Source: Paenibacillus brasilensis
GTDB lineage: Bacteria; Bacillota; Bacilli; Paenibacillales; Paenibacillaceae
Reading direction: 5' to 3'
Length of the DNA stretch: 64,000 bases
NCBI RefSeq assembly: GCF_009363115.1
Contig: NZ_CP045298.1
Location: 1,379,001 to 1,443,000 of the forward strand
This document shows, piece after piece, positions 27,647 through 38,234 of this stretch; position 1 is the first letter of the stretch, and the number at the start of each line of letters is the position of its first letter. Below the pieces are notes generated by a model. That model saw nothing but the letters and a program-made list of their open reading frames with translations, was not told the origin of the DNA and searched no databases. The translations under genes were made by a program, and so were the position numbers.

Positions 27647-27723
27647 ATAAATATAAAGCAGTTTTAACACCTATTCATTCAGCTTTACAAGCCAAATATA
27701 TAAAAACCAAGGAGGATATTGAT

Positions 27724-28695
27724 ATGAAACTGTTAGGATTGCATCACGTATCGGCGATTACAGCGGCGGCTGCTAAAAATGTTGATTTTTATACTCAGGT
27801 TATGGGACTTCGGTTGATCAAGAAAACGGTGAACCAGGACGATGTTAGTGTATATCACCTCTTCTACGGAGATGAACGCGGAACCGCGGGGACGGAAGTT
27901 ACATTCTTTGAAATTCCGCATGCCGGACAGACTCGTACAGGGAATAACAGCATTTCAGCACTCTCTCTGCGCGTACCGAATGACAAGGCGCTGGATTACT
28001 GGAAAAATCGCTTTGAGCAACTGGATGTAAAACATGGCGAAATTACGGATCAAGCAGGACGCCTGGCGCTTTCGTTCGAGGATTTTGAAGGACAACGCTT
28101 CTTCCTCGTTTCGGATGAGCATGATAACGGAGTGCGCGGGGGGACGCCTTGGGAGAAAAGCCCTGTTCCTGCCGAATACGGCATTGTTGGACTTGGGCCG
28201 GTTCATCTGACGATTCCCAAAGCGGAGAATACCATCCTTATTCTTGAACAAGTGATGGGCTTCCGTAAAAAGGGCTCCTACCCTTCCCCTGTTGCCGGAC
28301 AACCGGATGTGGTTATCTACGAAACAGGTGAAGGCGGTACAGGAACTGAAGTTCATCTGGAAGAGCGCAACGATCTGCCACAAGAACGACCAGGACGCGG
28401 CAGTGTGCATCACGTTGCTTTCCGTGTTGAAACCGAGGAAGAGCTCAAACAGTGGGTAGACCGTATTGGGCAGCTGCAAATTTCCAACTCAGGCTTCGTA
28501 GATCGCTTTTATTTCCGTTCCTTGTACTTCCGTGAGCCGAACGGCATTCTGTTTGAATTGGCTACCGATGGCCCCGGCTTTGACACCGACGAGGAACTGG
28601 AGTTTCTGGGAGAATCCCTGTCGCTGCCGCCATTTTTGGAGTCGCGCCGCGAATCTATTGAAGCCAATCTCAAACCACTTAATACCAAACATTAA
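27724..28695 (+). CDS. Ring-cleaving dioxygenase (MhqA/MhqO-like, glyoxalase fold)
   Basis: A 323-residue protein with two vicinal-oxygen-chelate (glyoxalase/extradiol dioxygenase) modules: LLGLHHVSAITAAAAKNVDF at the N-terminus and VGLGPVHLTIPKAENTI near 155. Metal ligands are likely His in LHHVSA, His in GSVHHVAFRV and Glu in FREPNGILFELATDG. The relatives MhqA, MhqE and MhqO of Bacillus protect against quinones by cleaving hydroquinones. AAGGAGG precedes the ATG by eight bases. The MhqR-like operator upstream supports induction by quinone-type electrophiles. Confidence 0.88.
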   Translation: MKLLGLHHVSAITAAAAKNVDFYTQVMGLRLIKKTVNQDDVSVYHLFYGDERGTAGTEVTFFEIPHAGQTRTGNNSISALSLRVPNDKALDYWKNRFEQLDVKHGEITDQAGRLALSFEDFEGQRFFLVSDEHDNGVRGGTPWEKSPVPAEYGIVGLGPVHLTIPKAENTILILEQVMGFRKKGSYPSPVAGQPDVVIYETGEGGTGTEVHLEERNDLPQERPGRGSVHHVAFRVETEEELKQWVDRIGQLQISNSGFVDRFYFRSLYFREPNGILFELATDGPGFDTDEELEFLGESLSLPPFLESRRESIEANLKPLNTKH

Positions 28696-28713
28696 TTGAA
28701 TTTTCATTTGCAT

Positions 28714-28775
28714 AAAAGGGCATTCCGCCACCTGCCAGCCTTTCGGCTATGACAGGTAAGCGAAATGCCCTTTTT
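28714..28775. terminator. Bidirectional terminator
   Basis: AAAAGGGCATTCCGC pairs with GCGAAATGCCCTTTTT around an inner hairpin, between the convergent dioxygenase and oligopeptidase genes. Confidence 0.88.
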
Positions 28776-28783
28776 GGTTAAGC

Positions 28784-30481
28784 TTACAGCTTTTTATCAT
28801 CCACGCTGTTCAGCCACGCCTCAATTTCTCCGATCACAGAGGCGATACAGCCATCCTGGAACGGCGAGATCAGTCCAGCCAGTTCAACCAATCCGGTAAA
28901 AGATCGGCTCCCCCCGGCACGGCACAGCTTCAAATAATCCTCCCACGCAGCTGTCCGGTCGATACTCATACGCTTCCAGAATTGGAATGCGCACAATTGC
29001 GCGAGTGTGTAGTCAATATAGTAGAACGGGGATTGAAAAATATGACCCTGCTTGTGCCAAAATCCACCCTGCTCCAAATACTCGTTACCTTCATAGTCGA
29101 GGTGCGGTTTATACTTGCGTTCAATGGAGCGCCATGCGCTTTTACGTTCAGCCGGGGTCCAGTCCGGATGCTCATATACCGCATGCTGGAATTCATCTAC
29201 GGCTACGCCGTAAGGCACGAACAGCAACGAAGACGACAGATGCTCAAAGTGATATTTGTCCGTATCTTCTTCAAAGAACAGCTTCATCCAAGGCCAGGCG
29301 AAAAATTCCATACTCATGGAATGAATCTCAGCTGCCTCCATAGTAGGCCAGTGATACTCTGGAATTTCAAAATGTCGGCTTTCATAGACCTGGAAGGCAT
29401 GACCTGCTTCATGTGTCAATACGTCGATGTCACCGGATGTACCATTAAAATTAGAGAAAATAAACGGCGTGCCATATTCGCTCAAAAAGGTACAATAGCC
29501 TCCGCTTTGCTTACCCTTTTTGCTGATCAGGTCCATCAATTCTCGTTCGATCATAAAGCTGAAAAATTCATTCGTTTCCGGTGAAAGCTCCTCATACATA
29601 CGTGCTCCATTACGAAGAATCCACTCCGGGTCACCTTTCGGCGTAGGATTTCCTGACAGAAAGTTGAAGCCTTCATCATAATAGCGAAGCCGATCTACAC
29701 CGATCCGTTCGCGCTGACGCTCCTTCAGCTTTGTTGCCAGGGGAACGATGTGCTTCAGCACCTGCTCGCGGAAGTTGGCTACCATCGTGGCATTGTAATC
29801 TGTACGGCCCAAGCGGGCATAGCCCAGCTCTACGAAGTTGTCGTAGCCCAGCTTATGTGCCATGCGTGTGCGTACCTTGACCAATTCATCATAAATCCGA
29901 TCCAGCTCGTCCTCATGCTCGCTCATAAATTGATATTTGGCCTCGGAGGCCAGTTTGCGTGTTTCCCGATTCGTATCCAATTCAAAAGGCAAAAGCTGCG
30001 CTAACGTGCGTTCTTGCCCTTCAAACAGAATCTTGGCTGAAGCAATAAGCTGGGCATATTCAGAGGTCAGCTTATTTTCCTGCTGCAAATCCTCGATGAT
30101 ATCCGGGTGGAACGACTTGAGCGCTACCTCGGCAATACTAAAAAGCTGGCTGCCCCATTGGTTCTCTAGCTCGGCTCTGAACGGAGAATCCACCAATACC
30201 CGGTAGTAATCCGTTACATACTCCTGAATGACCGGCATGAAATCATCAGCATACTCTTGCTCCGCTTTGTAAAAGGCATCCTCCGTATTAATGGAGTGCC
30301 GAACTTCCACCAATTGCAATTGCGTTTCCACATGACTGCGCAGCTTGTTAATCGCATGAATCACTTCATTTTGACGTTCTACGCTGTCTGCCTCGCGAAA
30401 CTGCTGCAACAGCGTTTTAAACCGCTGTTCAATTTCAGGCTGCTCTGGTCGGCTGTAAGCCATTTGGCTGAATAATGTCAT
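28784..30481 (-). CDS. M3-family oligoendopeptidase (PepF-like)
   Basis: A 565-residue cytoplasmic zinc metallopeptidase. The active site is LTHEAGHAFQVYESR (HExxH at about residue 358), with the third ligand Glu in PTMEAAEIHSMSMEFF about 28 residues later. The helical N-terminal half closes over the cleft and limits substrates to short peptides. There is no signal sequence. It is monocistronic, with its terminator shared with the convergent dioxygenase. It probably recycles peptides of roughly 6-20 residues. Confidence 0.93.
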   Translation of the reverse strand: MTLFSQMAYSRPEQPEIEQRFKTLLQQFREADSVERQNEVIHAINKLRSHVETQLQLVEVRHSINTEDAFYKAEQEYADDFMPVIQEYVTDYYRVLVDSPFRAELENQWGSQLFSIAEVALKSFHPDIIEDLQQENKLTSEYAQLIASAKILFEGQERTLAQLLPFELDTNRETRKLASEAKYQFMSEHEDELDRIYDELVKVRTRMAHKLGYDNFVELGYARLGRTDYNATMVANFREQVLKHIVPLATKLKERQRERIGVDRLRYYDEGFNFLSGNPTPKGDPEWILRNGARMYEELSPETNEFFSFMIERELMDLISKKGKQSGGYCTFLSEYGTPFIFSNFNGTSGDIDVLTHEAGHAFQVYESRHFEIPEYHWPTMEAAEIHSMSMEFFAWPWMKLFFEEDTDKYHFEHLSSSLLFVPYGVAVDEFQHAVYEHPDWTPAERKSAWRSIERKYKPHLDYEGNEYLEQGGFWHKQGHIFQSPFYYIDYTLAQLCAFQFWKRMSIDRTAAWEDYLKLCRAGGSRSFTGLVELAGLISPFQDGCIASVIGEIEAWLNSVDDKKL

Positions 30482-30576
30482 TGTTTTCGTTCCCCCCTCA
30501 GTGTAATAAACCTGATGCCTATTATACAGTACGATTAGACAAAACTGGAAGCTTTTGTTCCAAAAAAAGACAACCT

Positions 30577-30609
30577 AAAAAGCCGCAATACCATGTATTT
30601 CGGCTTTTT
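30577..30609 (-). terminator. Terminator of pdxK
   Basis: AAAAAGCCG (30577-30585) pairs with CGGCTTTTT (30601-30609) about 140 bp beyond the pdxK stop. Nothing else is evident in 30482-30751. Confidence 0.7.
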
Positions 30610-30751
30610 AAGCTCAGCTGGCTTTTATCTCAGGGATATCTTTGCCTAAAGCAATTATTATATCTATGCAGCCTGATGAAGATTTATAAGACCTTCTCTG
30701 TTACACACATTGATGCATAATGATTTTAGCAAACTTAATGATTTTGCGTGC

Positions 30752-31561
30752 TTATTGATTTTGTAAACGGTGTGCGGCATGCAGGGTCGGACCGACGAAT
30801 TCATTCAGCTTGAAGCCGCCCGCAATTGCCTGTGTGATAAATTTCTTGGCCTGATCCACCGCTTCACGTACAGTCAGCCCTTGAGCCAAACCAGCCGTTA
30901 CCGCAGCCGAAGTGGTGCAGCCTGCACCATGGGTAAAGCTCGTTTTTACCACATCGGCCTCAAACCAGTCAAACGTGATTCCATCATACAGCAGGTCCAT
31001 CGCTTTGCCTGCGCTAATTTTACCACGGTCCTTGATCAGCACGTGCTTCGCTCCGCGCTCATGGATAACGGCAGCCGCTTCCTGCATCTGCTCCAGTGTC
31101 GTGATCGGTCCAGTCTTCGCCAACTGCGAAGCCTCGAACAGGTTCGGCGTTACCAGATCAGCGCCGGGGATTAACAACTCCAGCATCGCCTCTGTATTTT
31201 CCGGCTGAAGCACTTCATCCGTACCTTTGCAGACCATAACCGGGTCAATTACGATCCGCTTCAGATCATGTTTTTTCAAATGGCTGGCTACCAGCTCGAT
31301 AATATCAACGGAACCGAGCATACCAGTTTTCATCGCATCAAAGCCGATACCTTCCAATACAGTACGCAGCTGCGCTTCCACTACATCCAACGCAACAGGA
31401 TATACAAGATGGTCCCAGGTTTTAGGTCCCATCGCAACTACGGTTGTCAATACGGTCATGCCATATACGCCAAGCTCCTGAAAGGTTTTCAGGTCTGCCT
31501 GAATACCTGCTCCACCGCTTGTGTCGGAGCCCGCTATCGTTAATGTTTTGGGAATCGTCAT
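30752..31561 (-). CDS. pdxK: Pyridoxine/pyridoxal/pyridoxamine kinase
   Basis: A 269-residue ribokinase-fold enzyme of the PdxK/ThiD group that phosphorylates vitamin B6 vitamers in salvage. The opening LTIAGSDTSGGAGIQADLKT and the anion hole FTHGAGCTTSAAVTAGLA are complete. The text DPVMVCKGTDEVL, with Cys-Lys before Gly, is typical of the Bacillus PdxK (YwdB) subgroup rather than ThiD proper, where KGG is common. It is not beside thi genes, which supports B6 salvage. HMP kinase activity cannot be excluded. Confidence 0.85.
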   Translation of the reverse strand: MTIPKTLTIAGSDTSGGAGIQADLKTFQELGVYGMTVLTTVVAMGPKTWDHLVYPVALDVVEAQLRTVLEGIGFDAMKTGMLGSVDIIELVASHLKKHDLKRIVIDPVMVCKGTDEVLQPENTEAMLELLIPGADLVTPNLFEASQLAKTGPITTLEQMQEAAAVIHERGAKHVLIKDRGKISAGKAMDLLYDGITFDWFEADVVKTSFTHGAGCTTSAAVTAGLAQGLTVREAVDQAKKFITQAIAGGFKLNEFVGPTLHAAHRLQNQ

Positions 31562-31675
31562 TTGTACATGCTCTCCTTCACTTTCTGTGCTGCATTTATC
31601 CTAATCCCGCATGCGAAACTTGTCAACGCGCAAAGCGTCTTTTCCATGCTAAAAGTCACAGGAATCCGCAATGGC

Positions 31676-31717
31676 AAAAAAACGAGAACATTCCCCTTTG
31701 GAACGGGAACATCCTCG
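31676..31717 (-). terminator. Terminator of the HTH regulator gene
   Basis: On the minus strand GAGGATGTTCCC pairs with GGGGAATGTTCTC and a run of seven Ts follows, 40 bp past the stop at 31758. Confidence 0.85.
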
Positions 31718-31757
31718 TAAGAACGTGTTATATGAAGAGTTCACATGAAAGTTAGAA

Positions 31758-33164
31758 TTACGAATACCCACCGGTACTGTGATCATAGGCATGATTCTTT
31801 CCATTTTCGCTTACGCCGAGACAAAGGCTTTGATACAAATGCTGCTGTTCTGGAGTAGCAAAATTCCGGTGCTGCTCAAATAAGGCCATGCAACCGATGA
31901 TATGCTCGGTATAGCTATTATCTATAGACAGCTGTAAGCAATGCAGTGTTTGTCTCAATCCCTCAGAGAAATCGCCCTTTCGAAAATGATATTCCGCATA
32001 CACCTTGCAAAAGGATGCAAAGCGGAATGCATTAAAGTGCTTGCGATAATGAGTGTCCCATTGTTCCGGTGCAAGCTCCCAGAAGCTCTTGAGTTGCTGA
32101 CTGAACAATCCCAGCTCGGCATCCGCAAAATAACCGAACCGGTTCGCTGATTCGAGCAATGTGTTCAAGCCTTCCAGTGTCTCATCCGGATGTTCGCGCA
32201 GATAAGTAATATACTCATAGATTGCAGCAGTGTTACCCATTTTAATTTCAATACAAAGTCGGTTGCCCTGAGCATATACACGGTGCATTTCGACTACTTT
32301 CCAACCTTCCTCGTCCAAGCCCTCAAACCAGCTTAAATCTGCATAACCTTCAATCCATTGCTTGGATTCCTCATATCTGCCCTGAAACTCATAGCAGCTG
32401 GCCTTCAGCAGATGTCCCTGGGCATAGTAATAAACGAGCGGCTTAAGCAGCTCCAGGTGCTCATCCCCAAATCGGTTCCGATTGCGATATAACGCCTGCG
32501 CCAGCTCTCTTAGCTCATCCGCATACATTTCCATCTCAGACCATTGCATTTTTGACGCAAACACTTGGGACAGCATATGTAAGCCTTCCAATGCGTATGT
32601 TTCCGGTAAACGGCTACGATATAAATGGAATTGCACAGCGGCCTTCAAGTTCTGTTTGTTATCCTTAATCTGAACCTGGAAAATACGAAAATAGCTGATC
32701 GCCAAGCGTTCGGAATGGGTATACTTCTCACTCTCGATAACACAATCATACAGAAGCATGGAGGCTTCATGTCGATCATTCTCAAACATCTCTTCTGCTG
32801 TCTCAAAAATAGCTGGAATGTTCGATAAATCATCCATCAGATAGCCAAGCACACTGCGTATGCAGTCCAGCTTGTTCAACTCCGAGCAACGGAGAAGAAA
32901 GGGACGCAGCCTCCGCCAGTGCGGTAAGGAATGAACAAAGCATTCATCCACATACATCTCGAACAAAGCCCCTTCTTCTAATCCCATGGCCTCGGTGATT
33001 AGATCAAGCTGATTGACTGAAATAGGCCGTGGAGGGTTCCGGTTAAGAATACCGCTGAGTGTACCCGGATTTACCTTGGAAGCATCTGCAAAACACTGCA
33101 TCGAAATGCCTTCACTTTGAATATACTTTTCAATTTTTGCGCGAATCGTGGTGTTTTTTTCCAA
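31758..33164 (-). CDS. XRE-family regulator with helical repeat C-terminus
   Basis: A 468-residue protein with an N-terminal HTH of about 65 residues (GISMQCFADASKVNPGTLSG) followed by some 400 residues of helices with TPR-like spacing. The overall plan is that of peptide-controlled Rgg/PlcR/Rap-type (RRNPP) regulators, and Paenibacilli encode many such proteins. No obvious signal-peptide gene follows it before the terminator. The start is a TTG at 33164 after GAGGGGG. The target is unknown; peptide control is only a family-based guess. Confidence 0.75.
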   Translation of the reverse strand: MEKNTTIRAKIEKYIQSEGISMQCFADASKVNPGTLSGILNRNPPRPISVNQLDLITEAMGLEEGALFEMYVDECFVHSLPHWRRLRPFLLRCSELNKLDCIRSVLGYLMDDLSNIPAIFETAEEMFENDRHEASMLLYDCVIESEKYTHSERLAISYFRIFQVQIKDNKQNLKAAVQFHLYRSRLPETYALEGLHMLSQVFASKMQWSEMEMYADELRELAQALYRNRNRFGDEHLELLKPLVYYYAQGHLLKASCYEFQGRYEESKQWIEGYADLSWFEGLDEEGWKVVEMHRVYAQGNRLCIEIKMGNTAAIYEYITYLREHPDETLEGLNTLLESANRFGYFADAELGLFSQQLKSFWELAPEQWDTHYRKHFNAFRFASFCKVYAEYHFRKGDFSEGLRQTLHCLQLSIDNSYTEHIIGCMALFEQHRNFATPEQQHLYQSLCLGVSENGKNHAYDHSTGGYS

Positions 33165-33326
33165 AGGGACACCCCCTCAAACGAATGATGATGACTTTTT
33201 CATTACCTTTTAAACCAAAATTTGTTTAATCAAAGTATATGTCTAATTATACGGCAGGTCAATAACTTAAACGCGACTCTGGACATATAAAATCACGAAT
33301 TTCGTACGATATTAAAACCGTATTAT

Positions 33327-33356
33327 GAAAAAAGACCACCCCGGAAGGTTTGGTCT
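33327..33356 (-). terminator. Terminator of the nucleotidase gene
   Basis: On the minus strand AGACCA pairs with TGGTCT and runs into TTTTTTC, 45 bp past the stop at 33402. Confidence 0.7.
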
Positions 33357-33401
33357 GTTTATGTGCTGTGATGCGAGAGTAGAAAGTAGTTTGGTATAGA
33401 C

Positions 33402-35299
33402 TTATAGACGCCCAAAATCAATAGCGAACTTGGCGTAGCCTTCTATGGTTAATCCTTCATAAAGCAGCTCGGAATAGGCTTGGGCGGCCTCCGTGGCTTG
33501 CGGAGAGGTCAGAAACGTCACATATGGACGCCCCACCCATGGGACAAGGGACCAGTGACCATCTGCTTTTGGCGTCAATGTCTTCATTTGCTGCACATAT
33601 TCGGTCAGCACGTGCCGATTTTCATCCGGTGAAGCAAGTACGATTCGTTCTCCACCCGGATTAACGAGCGCAGAGGAGAACGCGCGATAGTTGTTCGTGG
33701 CCACCAAATAGCTTCGCTGCATATCCATTGGCTCTCCTCCGAAAGACATATGAAGGATTCTGTGCACATCCGGCTCCTTTAATTTCCCGGCAATATCATA
33801 CCTGGCAGGCTGCGTTACATCAATTTGATACCTGATCCCGTCGATGATATCAAAATTAAAGCTCGGAAAATCAGCATCAATCAGCTCTTGCTCATGCTCT
33901 GCCAAAGGATCAATCTGCCGGAATTGTCCGGCAGACCACTCAAGCCATTCCCTGATTTCCGCTCCGGTCAACCGGACGACATGCAGCGTATTCGGGAAGT
34001 TATACAAATCTGCGATATGCTTGATCGCCAACATCCCTGCCGGAATATCAGTGTAGTACGAAGGTCCGTATCTGCCGCCCGTCTTAAATGGAGCCGCTGC
34101 CGACAGAACGGGTAAATCTTCATGCTCGCTCCCTTGCATCTGCTGCTTCACATACCAAATTTGCGCATCATTTACGAGTTGAATTGAAGCATCATCCATC
34201 ACTTGGGCAAAGAAGCTGTTCACCGGCACCATCGTTTGGCCTACAGGAGCGCGAATATACTCCAATGTTCCGGCGTGCTCCTCTGCTACCAACTGCTGAA
34301 TTGCAGTATCCGGCTGCACCAGCGCCTTCTTCTGTACCGGATCATACACCGGGCGTACCTCGGCAGAAGATGCAACCACCTCCCACTTTCCTTCCATAAG
34401 AGTAAGGTCGAGGTCAATAATACCCAGATGATCCCCCCAGAAGCCCGGCTCTACCGCCGGAATATCGTGGATGGTGCCTCGTTCCGTATCAACACCCGTT
34501 TTACCAACAAACAAAGGCCCGGGGAATACTTTATGCGCATGACCAAACAGAATGGCGTCAATTCCCTCCACCCTGCTTAGCGGCAGCACCGTATTTTCCA
34601 TATATGGCGTTTCAGGAATATCCTCAAAGCCCGCATGGGGCATAGCAATGATCAGATCGGCTCCCTCAGCCTTCATTTGGGGAATAAACCGTCTTGCCGT
34701 TTCCAGCATATCCTTGACGATGATTTTTCCCTCCAGCCATGCCTTGTCCCATTGCATAATTTGTGGAGGCACAAAGCCGATTATCCCCACCTTTAAAGAT
34801 GCTTACCGCCTGCTTCATCCTCTACCGTTTTGTCCAGCAGCAGATATGGTGTGAAATAGTTTTGTTCATTTTCTCCCGCTACATAAATGTTGGCATTCAT
34901 ATAAGGAAATCGCGCTCCCCGAAGGCAGGTCTGCAAATATTCCAATCCATAGTTAAATTCATGATTACCGATATTTCCTGCCTCGTACCCTAAAAGATTC
35001 ATTGCTTTGTAAGCAGGATGCACAGCACTGGAGTTCTGTTGAAGACGCTGCACAGCATAATCACCCATTGGATTTCCCTGAATGACATCCCCGTTATCCA
35101 GCAGAAGATGGTTGGACACCTCAGACCGGGCCGCTCGAATCAAGCTGGCGGTTTGTGCCAGACCATACTGCAACGTTTCCTCATCTGCAAAGTAATCATA
35201 ATTCCACAAGCTGACATGTAGATCCGTCGTAACCATGATGCGAAATTTTACCCTCACCGGACGTGATGTTTCCAGATGTATCACTTCATTTGTATCCAA
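33402..35299 (-). pseudogene. 2',3'-cyclic-nucleotide phosphodiesterase/5'-nucleotidase family protein, frameshifted
   Basis: The two parts together would give about 630 residues of a CpdB/YfkN-type phosphoesterase. The first part (TTG 35299) has the metallophosphatase motifs VTTDLHVSLWNYDY, LLLDNGDVIQGNPMGDY and EAGNIGNHEFNYGL. It ends in frame at GGKHL, and the next frame continues VGIIGFVPPQIMQWDK, FGHAHKVFPGP (metal site) and the C-terminal nucleotide-binding domain. CTTTAAAG at ~34794 needs one more T. There is no signal peptide or anchor, unusual for a secreted family. PhoP-like boxes upstream point to phosphate starvation control. Confidence 0.8.
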
Positions 35300-35354
35300 T
35301 TCTGTTCTCTCCCCCAGCTTCGGTCATAGAGCTTGAACAAGTCTAGCAGACCAC

Positions 35355-35371
35355 TGTTAAGAGAATGTTAA
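35355..35371 (-). promoter_or_regulatory. PhoP-box pair
   Basis: On the minus strand TTAACATTCTCTTAACA has two perfect TTAACA units with a 5-bp spacer, as in Bacillus PhoP boxes, about 55 bp upstream of the nucleotidase start. It could also serve the divergent phosphonate importer at 35511. Confidence 0.6.
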
Positions 35372-35510
35372 ATGAATCAAAGCAGGTAACTATATGATAA
35401 ATTTTACATTACTTTCACCAAAGTCAGGAGTGGTTTTAACCCTAGCCGTCGGACTAGCTGTTAAGATTTGGCTGACTTCTTTAATTACTATGTTTTAGGG
35501 GGAAATTATT

Positions 35511-36479
35511 TTGTTCAAAAAAGCACTGACCTTGTGCATGACCTTCACACTGGCGGCAGGTCTGGCTGCTTGCAGCTCCAATGTAAGCAATAACAACAGC
35601 GCGTCCACTCCTGGCACAGATGGCACGAAAAGCGAAAGCACAGCCTATGTTCCTACAGAGTTAAAGGTACAGTTCGTTCCTTCCCAAAATGCTGATACGC
35701 TCGAAGCCAAAGCCAAGCCGCTCGAAAAGCTGCTAGGGGACAAGCTTGGAATTCCGGTGAAAGTAACGGTATCTCCTGACTACAACACGATTGTCGAAGC
35801 CATGTCTTCCAAACAGGTAGATGTAGGTTTCCTTCCACCAAACGCCTATGTGCTGGCACACGATAATCGCAAAGCAGCCGATTTGCTGCTGCAAGCCCAA
35901 CGCTACGGCATTGATGATGCCACAGGCAAGGACACAACTGAAAAGGTAAACTTTTACAAATCAATGATCGTGGTGAAAAAAGATTCTCCGATTAAAAGCC
36001 TGGCTGATCTGAAGGGCAAAAAAATCGGCTGGCAAAATGTAACCTCCTCGGCAGGCTACGTGTATCCCGCAGCCGAGCTAAAAAAAGCCGGCGTGGACCC
36101 GGATACGGATGTACAGGGTGTAACGATCAAAGGCCATGATGCCGCTATTCTGGCGCTGCTGAACGGTCAGGTTGATGCTGTAGCTGTTTTCCAGGATGCG
36201 CGCAACACGGTAAAGAAGGAAATTCCGGATATATTTGAAAAAACACGCGTCATTCATTACACAGCAAAAATTCCGAATGACACGGTCAGCGTACGTTCCG
36301 ATATGGATCAAGCGTGGAGAGACAAAATCAGCCAGGCCTTTATAGATATCGCCAAAGACCCGAAGGGCGGCGAAATCATTAAGGAAATCTACACACACGT
36401 AGGTTATGAAAAGGGCGACGATAAAAACTTCGACTCTGTACGTGAATATGCCGAAGCCGTCGGCCAAACGGTTAAGTAA
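35511..36479 (+). CDS. phnD: Phosphonate/phosphite-type substrate-binding lipoprotein
   Basis: A 322-residue PhnD-family binding protein. The signal peptide ends in the lipobox LAACSSN, anchoring it to the membrane. Family features are LKVQFVPSQNADTLEAKAKP, GFLPPNAYVLAHDN, GKKIGWQNVTSSAGYVYPAA and GHDAAILALLNGQVDAVAVF. The start is a TTG at 35511 after a GGGGG tract. It heads a complete importer with ATPase and two permeases. No C-P lyase or phosphonatase gene is in the window, so whether the ligand is a phosphonate, phosphite or another oxyanion is open. Confidence 0.88.
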   Translation: MFKKALTLCMTFTLAAGLAACSSNVSNNNSASTPGTDGTKSESTAYVPTELKVQFVPSQNADTLEAKAKPLEKLLGDKLGIPVKVTVSPDYNTIVEAMSSKQVDVGFLPPNAYVLAHDNRKAADLLLQAQRYGIDDATGKDTTEKVNFYKSMIVVKKDSPIKSLADLKGKKIGWQNVTSSAGYVYPAAELKKAGVDPDTDVQGVTIKGHDAAILALLNGQVDAVAVFQDARNTVKKEIPDIFEKTRVIHYTAKIPNDTVSVRSDMDQAWRDKISQAFIDIAKDPKGGEIIKEIYTHVGYEKGDDKNFDSVREYAEAVGQTVK

Positions 36480-36612
36480 CAGGAGCAAACTCGCAATTGT
36501 AATGAAGCAGCAGCTACGAAACAGGCATTACGAATGACAGGGCAGCACCGTCCATGTATTCATGGCGGTGTTGTTTTCATTCCACCCCATCGGGGGAGAA
36601 AGTTGGGAGCAA

Positions 36613-37383
36613 ATGATCGAATTCCGCAACGTATCGAAAACGTACCCAAACGGCACCAAAGGGTTGAACAATATTAATCTGACGATTAAAGAGGGGGAAA
36701 TGGTCGTTATTGTCGGCTTGTCCGGTGCAGGCAAGTCCACCCTGCTGCGTTCCATTAACCGATTGCATGACATTACCTCCGGCGACATTGTCGTAGGCGG
36801 CAGGTCTGTTACGTCTACCGGAAGCAGCGAGCTGCGGCGCATTCGCCGCGATATCGGCATGATCTTTCAAAGCTTCAATCTGGTTAAGCGGTCGACCGTG
36901 CTCCGCAATGTACTTTCCGGTCGTGTCGGCTATCATTCGACGCTCAGAACTGTTCTCGGCCTTTTTCCGAAGGAGGATGTGGAGCTGGCGCTGACGGCAC
37001 TGGAACGCGTGAACATCCGCGAAAAAGCCTACAGCCGGGCCGATGAGCTGTCCGGTGGCCAACAGCAGCGTGTATCTATCGCCCGCGCGCTGGCGCAGGA
37101 GGCCAAGATTATACTGGCGGACGAGCCTGTCGCATCGCTTGATCCGCTGACCACCCGCCAGGTCATGGACGATCTCCAGCGGATCAATCGTGAAATGCAG
37201 ATTACGACCATCGTCAATCTGCATTTCATTGACCTGGCGCGCGAATATGCGACGCGGATTATCGGGCTGCGCGCCGGTGCGGTTGTCTTTGACGGCACGC
37301 CGGAGGAAGCTACAGATGAGGCCTTTGCGGAGATCTACGGCCGGGCCATCAAGCATGATGAACTACTGGGAGTGGGATCATGA
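36613..37383 (+). CDS. phnC: Phosphonate ABC transporter ATP-binding protein
   Basis: A 256-residue ATPase starting [20 protein letters not shown]; this start is preferred to an in-frame ATG 51 bp upstream because the family begins here. Walker A is [11 protein letters not shown], signature [15 protein letters not shown], Walker [14 protein letters not shown] and switch VNLHFIDLA, the VNLH variant being typical of PhnC. Its stop overlaps the next start by 4 bp. It powers uptake together with the two PhnE subunits. Confidence 0.92.
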   Translation: MIEFRNVSKTYPNGTKGLNNINLTIKEGEMVVIVGLSGAGKSTLLRSINRLHDITSGDIVVGGRSVTSTGSSELRRIRRDIGMIFQSFNLVKRSTVLRNVLSGRVGYHSTLRTVLGLFPKEDVELALTALERVNIREKAYSRADELSGGQQQRVSIARALAQEAKIILADEPVASLDPLTTRQVMDDLQRINREMQITTIVNLHFIDLAREYATRIIGLRAGAVVFDGTPEEATDEAFAEIYGRAIKHDELLGVGS

Positions 37384-38234
37384 AGCCCGACTCTACGGCC
37401 CAGCCACTCTCTTCGACGCCGCCGTCGCCACATACCGGACCGCCGCAGCCCGGCAAGTCGCCCACCGGACCACCCTTGCCGGGGCGTTACAAGCGTTATG
37501 CCACCTGTATGATTTTTATCGTAGTGCTGGTAGCCTGCTCCATTCATACGGATGCCACGCCTTACCAGTTGATCGTTGGCTTGCCCGAAATGGGCAAGCT
37601 GCTGCGCGAAATGTTTCCGCCTGACTGGAGCTACCTGCCCACCATCTGGAAGCCGATGCTGGAAACGATCCAGATTGCCATTGTTGGCACGACACTGGGA
37701 GCCATCCTGGCGATCCCTGTCGCGTTGCTATGTGCCTACAATGTGATGCCGCGCAAGCTGATTTCGCTGCCCATGCGCACGATTCTAAATCTGGTGCGGA
37801 CGATCCCCGATTTGCTGTTTGCCTCCATCTTTGTGGCGGTGTTCGGCATCGGACCGTTTGCAGGGATGCTCGCCCTGCTTTTCTTCTCCTTCGGCATCAT
37901 AGCCAAGCTGACGTTCGAAGCGATTGAAGCGATTGATCCCGGGCCGTTGGAGGCTATGACTGCCGTCGGTGCAAGCCGCATTCAGGTCATTGCCTTCGGT
38001 GTTGTGCCGCAGGCGCTGCCTTATTTTGTGTCGTACTTGCTGTACACCTTTGAGGTTAATGTGCGTGCGGCTTCCGTGCTGGGCCTGGTCGGCGCTGGAG
38101 GTATCGGTCTGCTGCTTGACCGTTCCCTCGGGCTGTTCCGATATGACCGGGCAAGCATCATTATTCTACTGACCCTCGTCATCGTCCTTGCGATTGATTA
38201 CGGCAGTAACCTGCTACGGAGGAAATTATTATGA
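37380..38234 (+). CDS. phnE: Phosphonate ABC transporter permease 1
   Basis: A 284-residue PhnE permease. A Pro/Ser/Thr-rich N-terminal tail (~35 residues) precedes the first helix ([14 protein letters not shown]). The EAA-type coupling loop reads [20 protein letters not shown], and [20 protein letters not shown] is characteristic. It overlaps phnC and the second permease by 4 bp each. It forms a heterodimer with the product of 38231-39028. Confidence 0.9.
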   Translation: MKPDSTAQPLSSTPPSPHTGPPQPGKSPTGPPLPGRYKRYATCMIFIVVLVACSIHTDATPYQLIVGLPEMGKLLREMFPPDWSYLPTIWKPMLETIQIAIVGTTLGAILAIPVALLCAYNVMPRKLISLPMRTILNLVRTIPDLLFASIFVAVFGIGPFAGMLALLFFSFGIIAKLTFEAIEAIDPGPLEAMTAVGASRIQVIAFGVVPQALPYFVSYLLYTFEVNVRAASVLGLVGAGGIGLLLDRSLGLFRYDRASIIILLTLVIVLAIDYGSNLLRRKLL

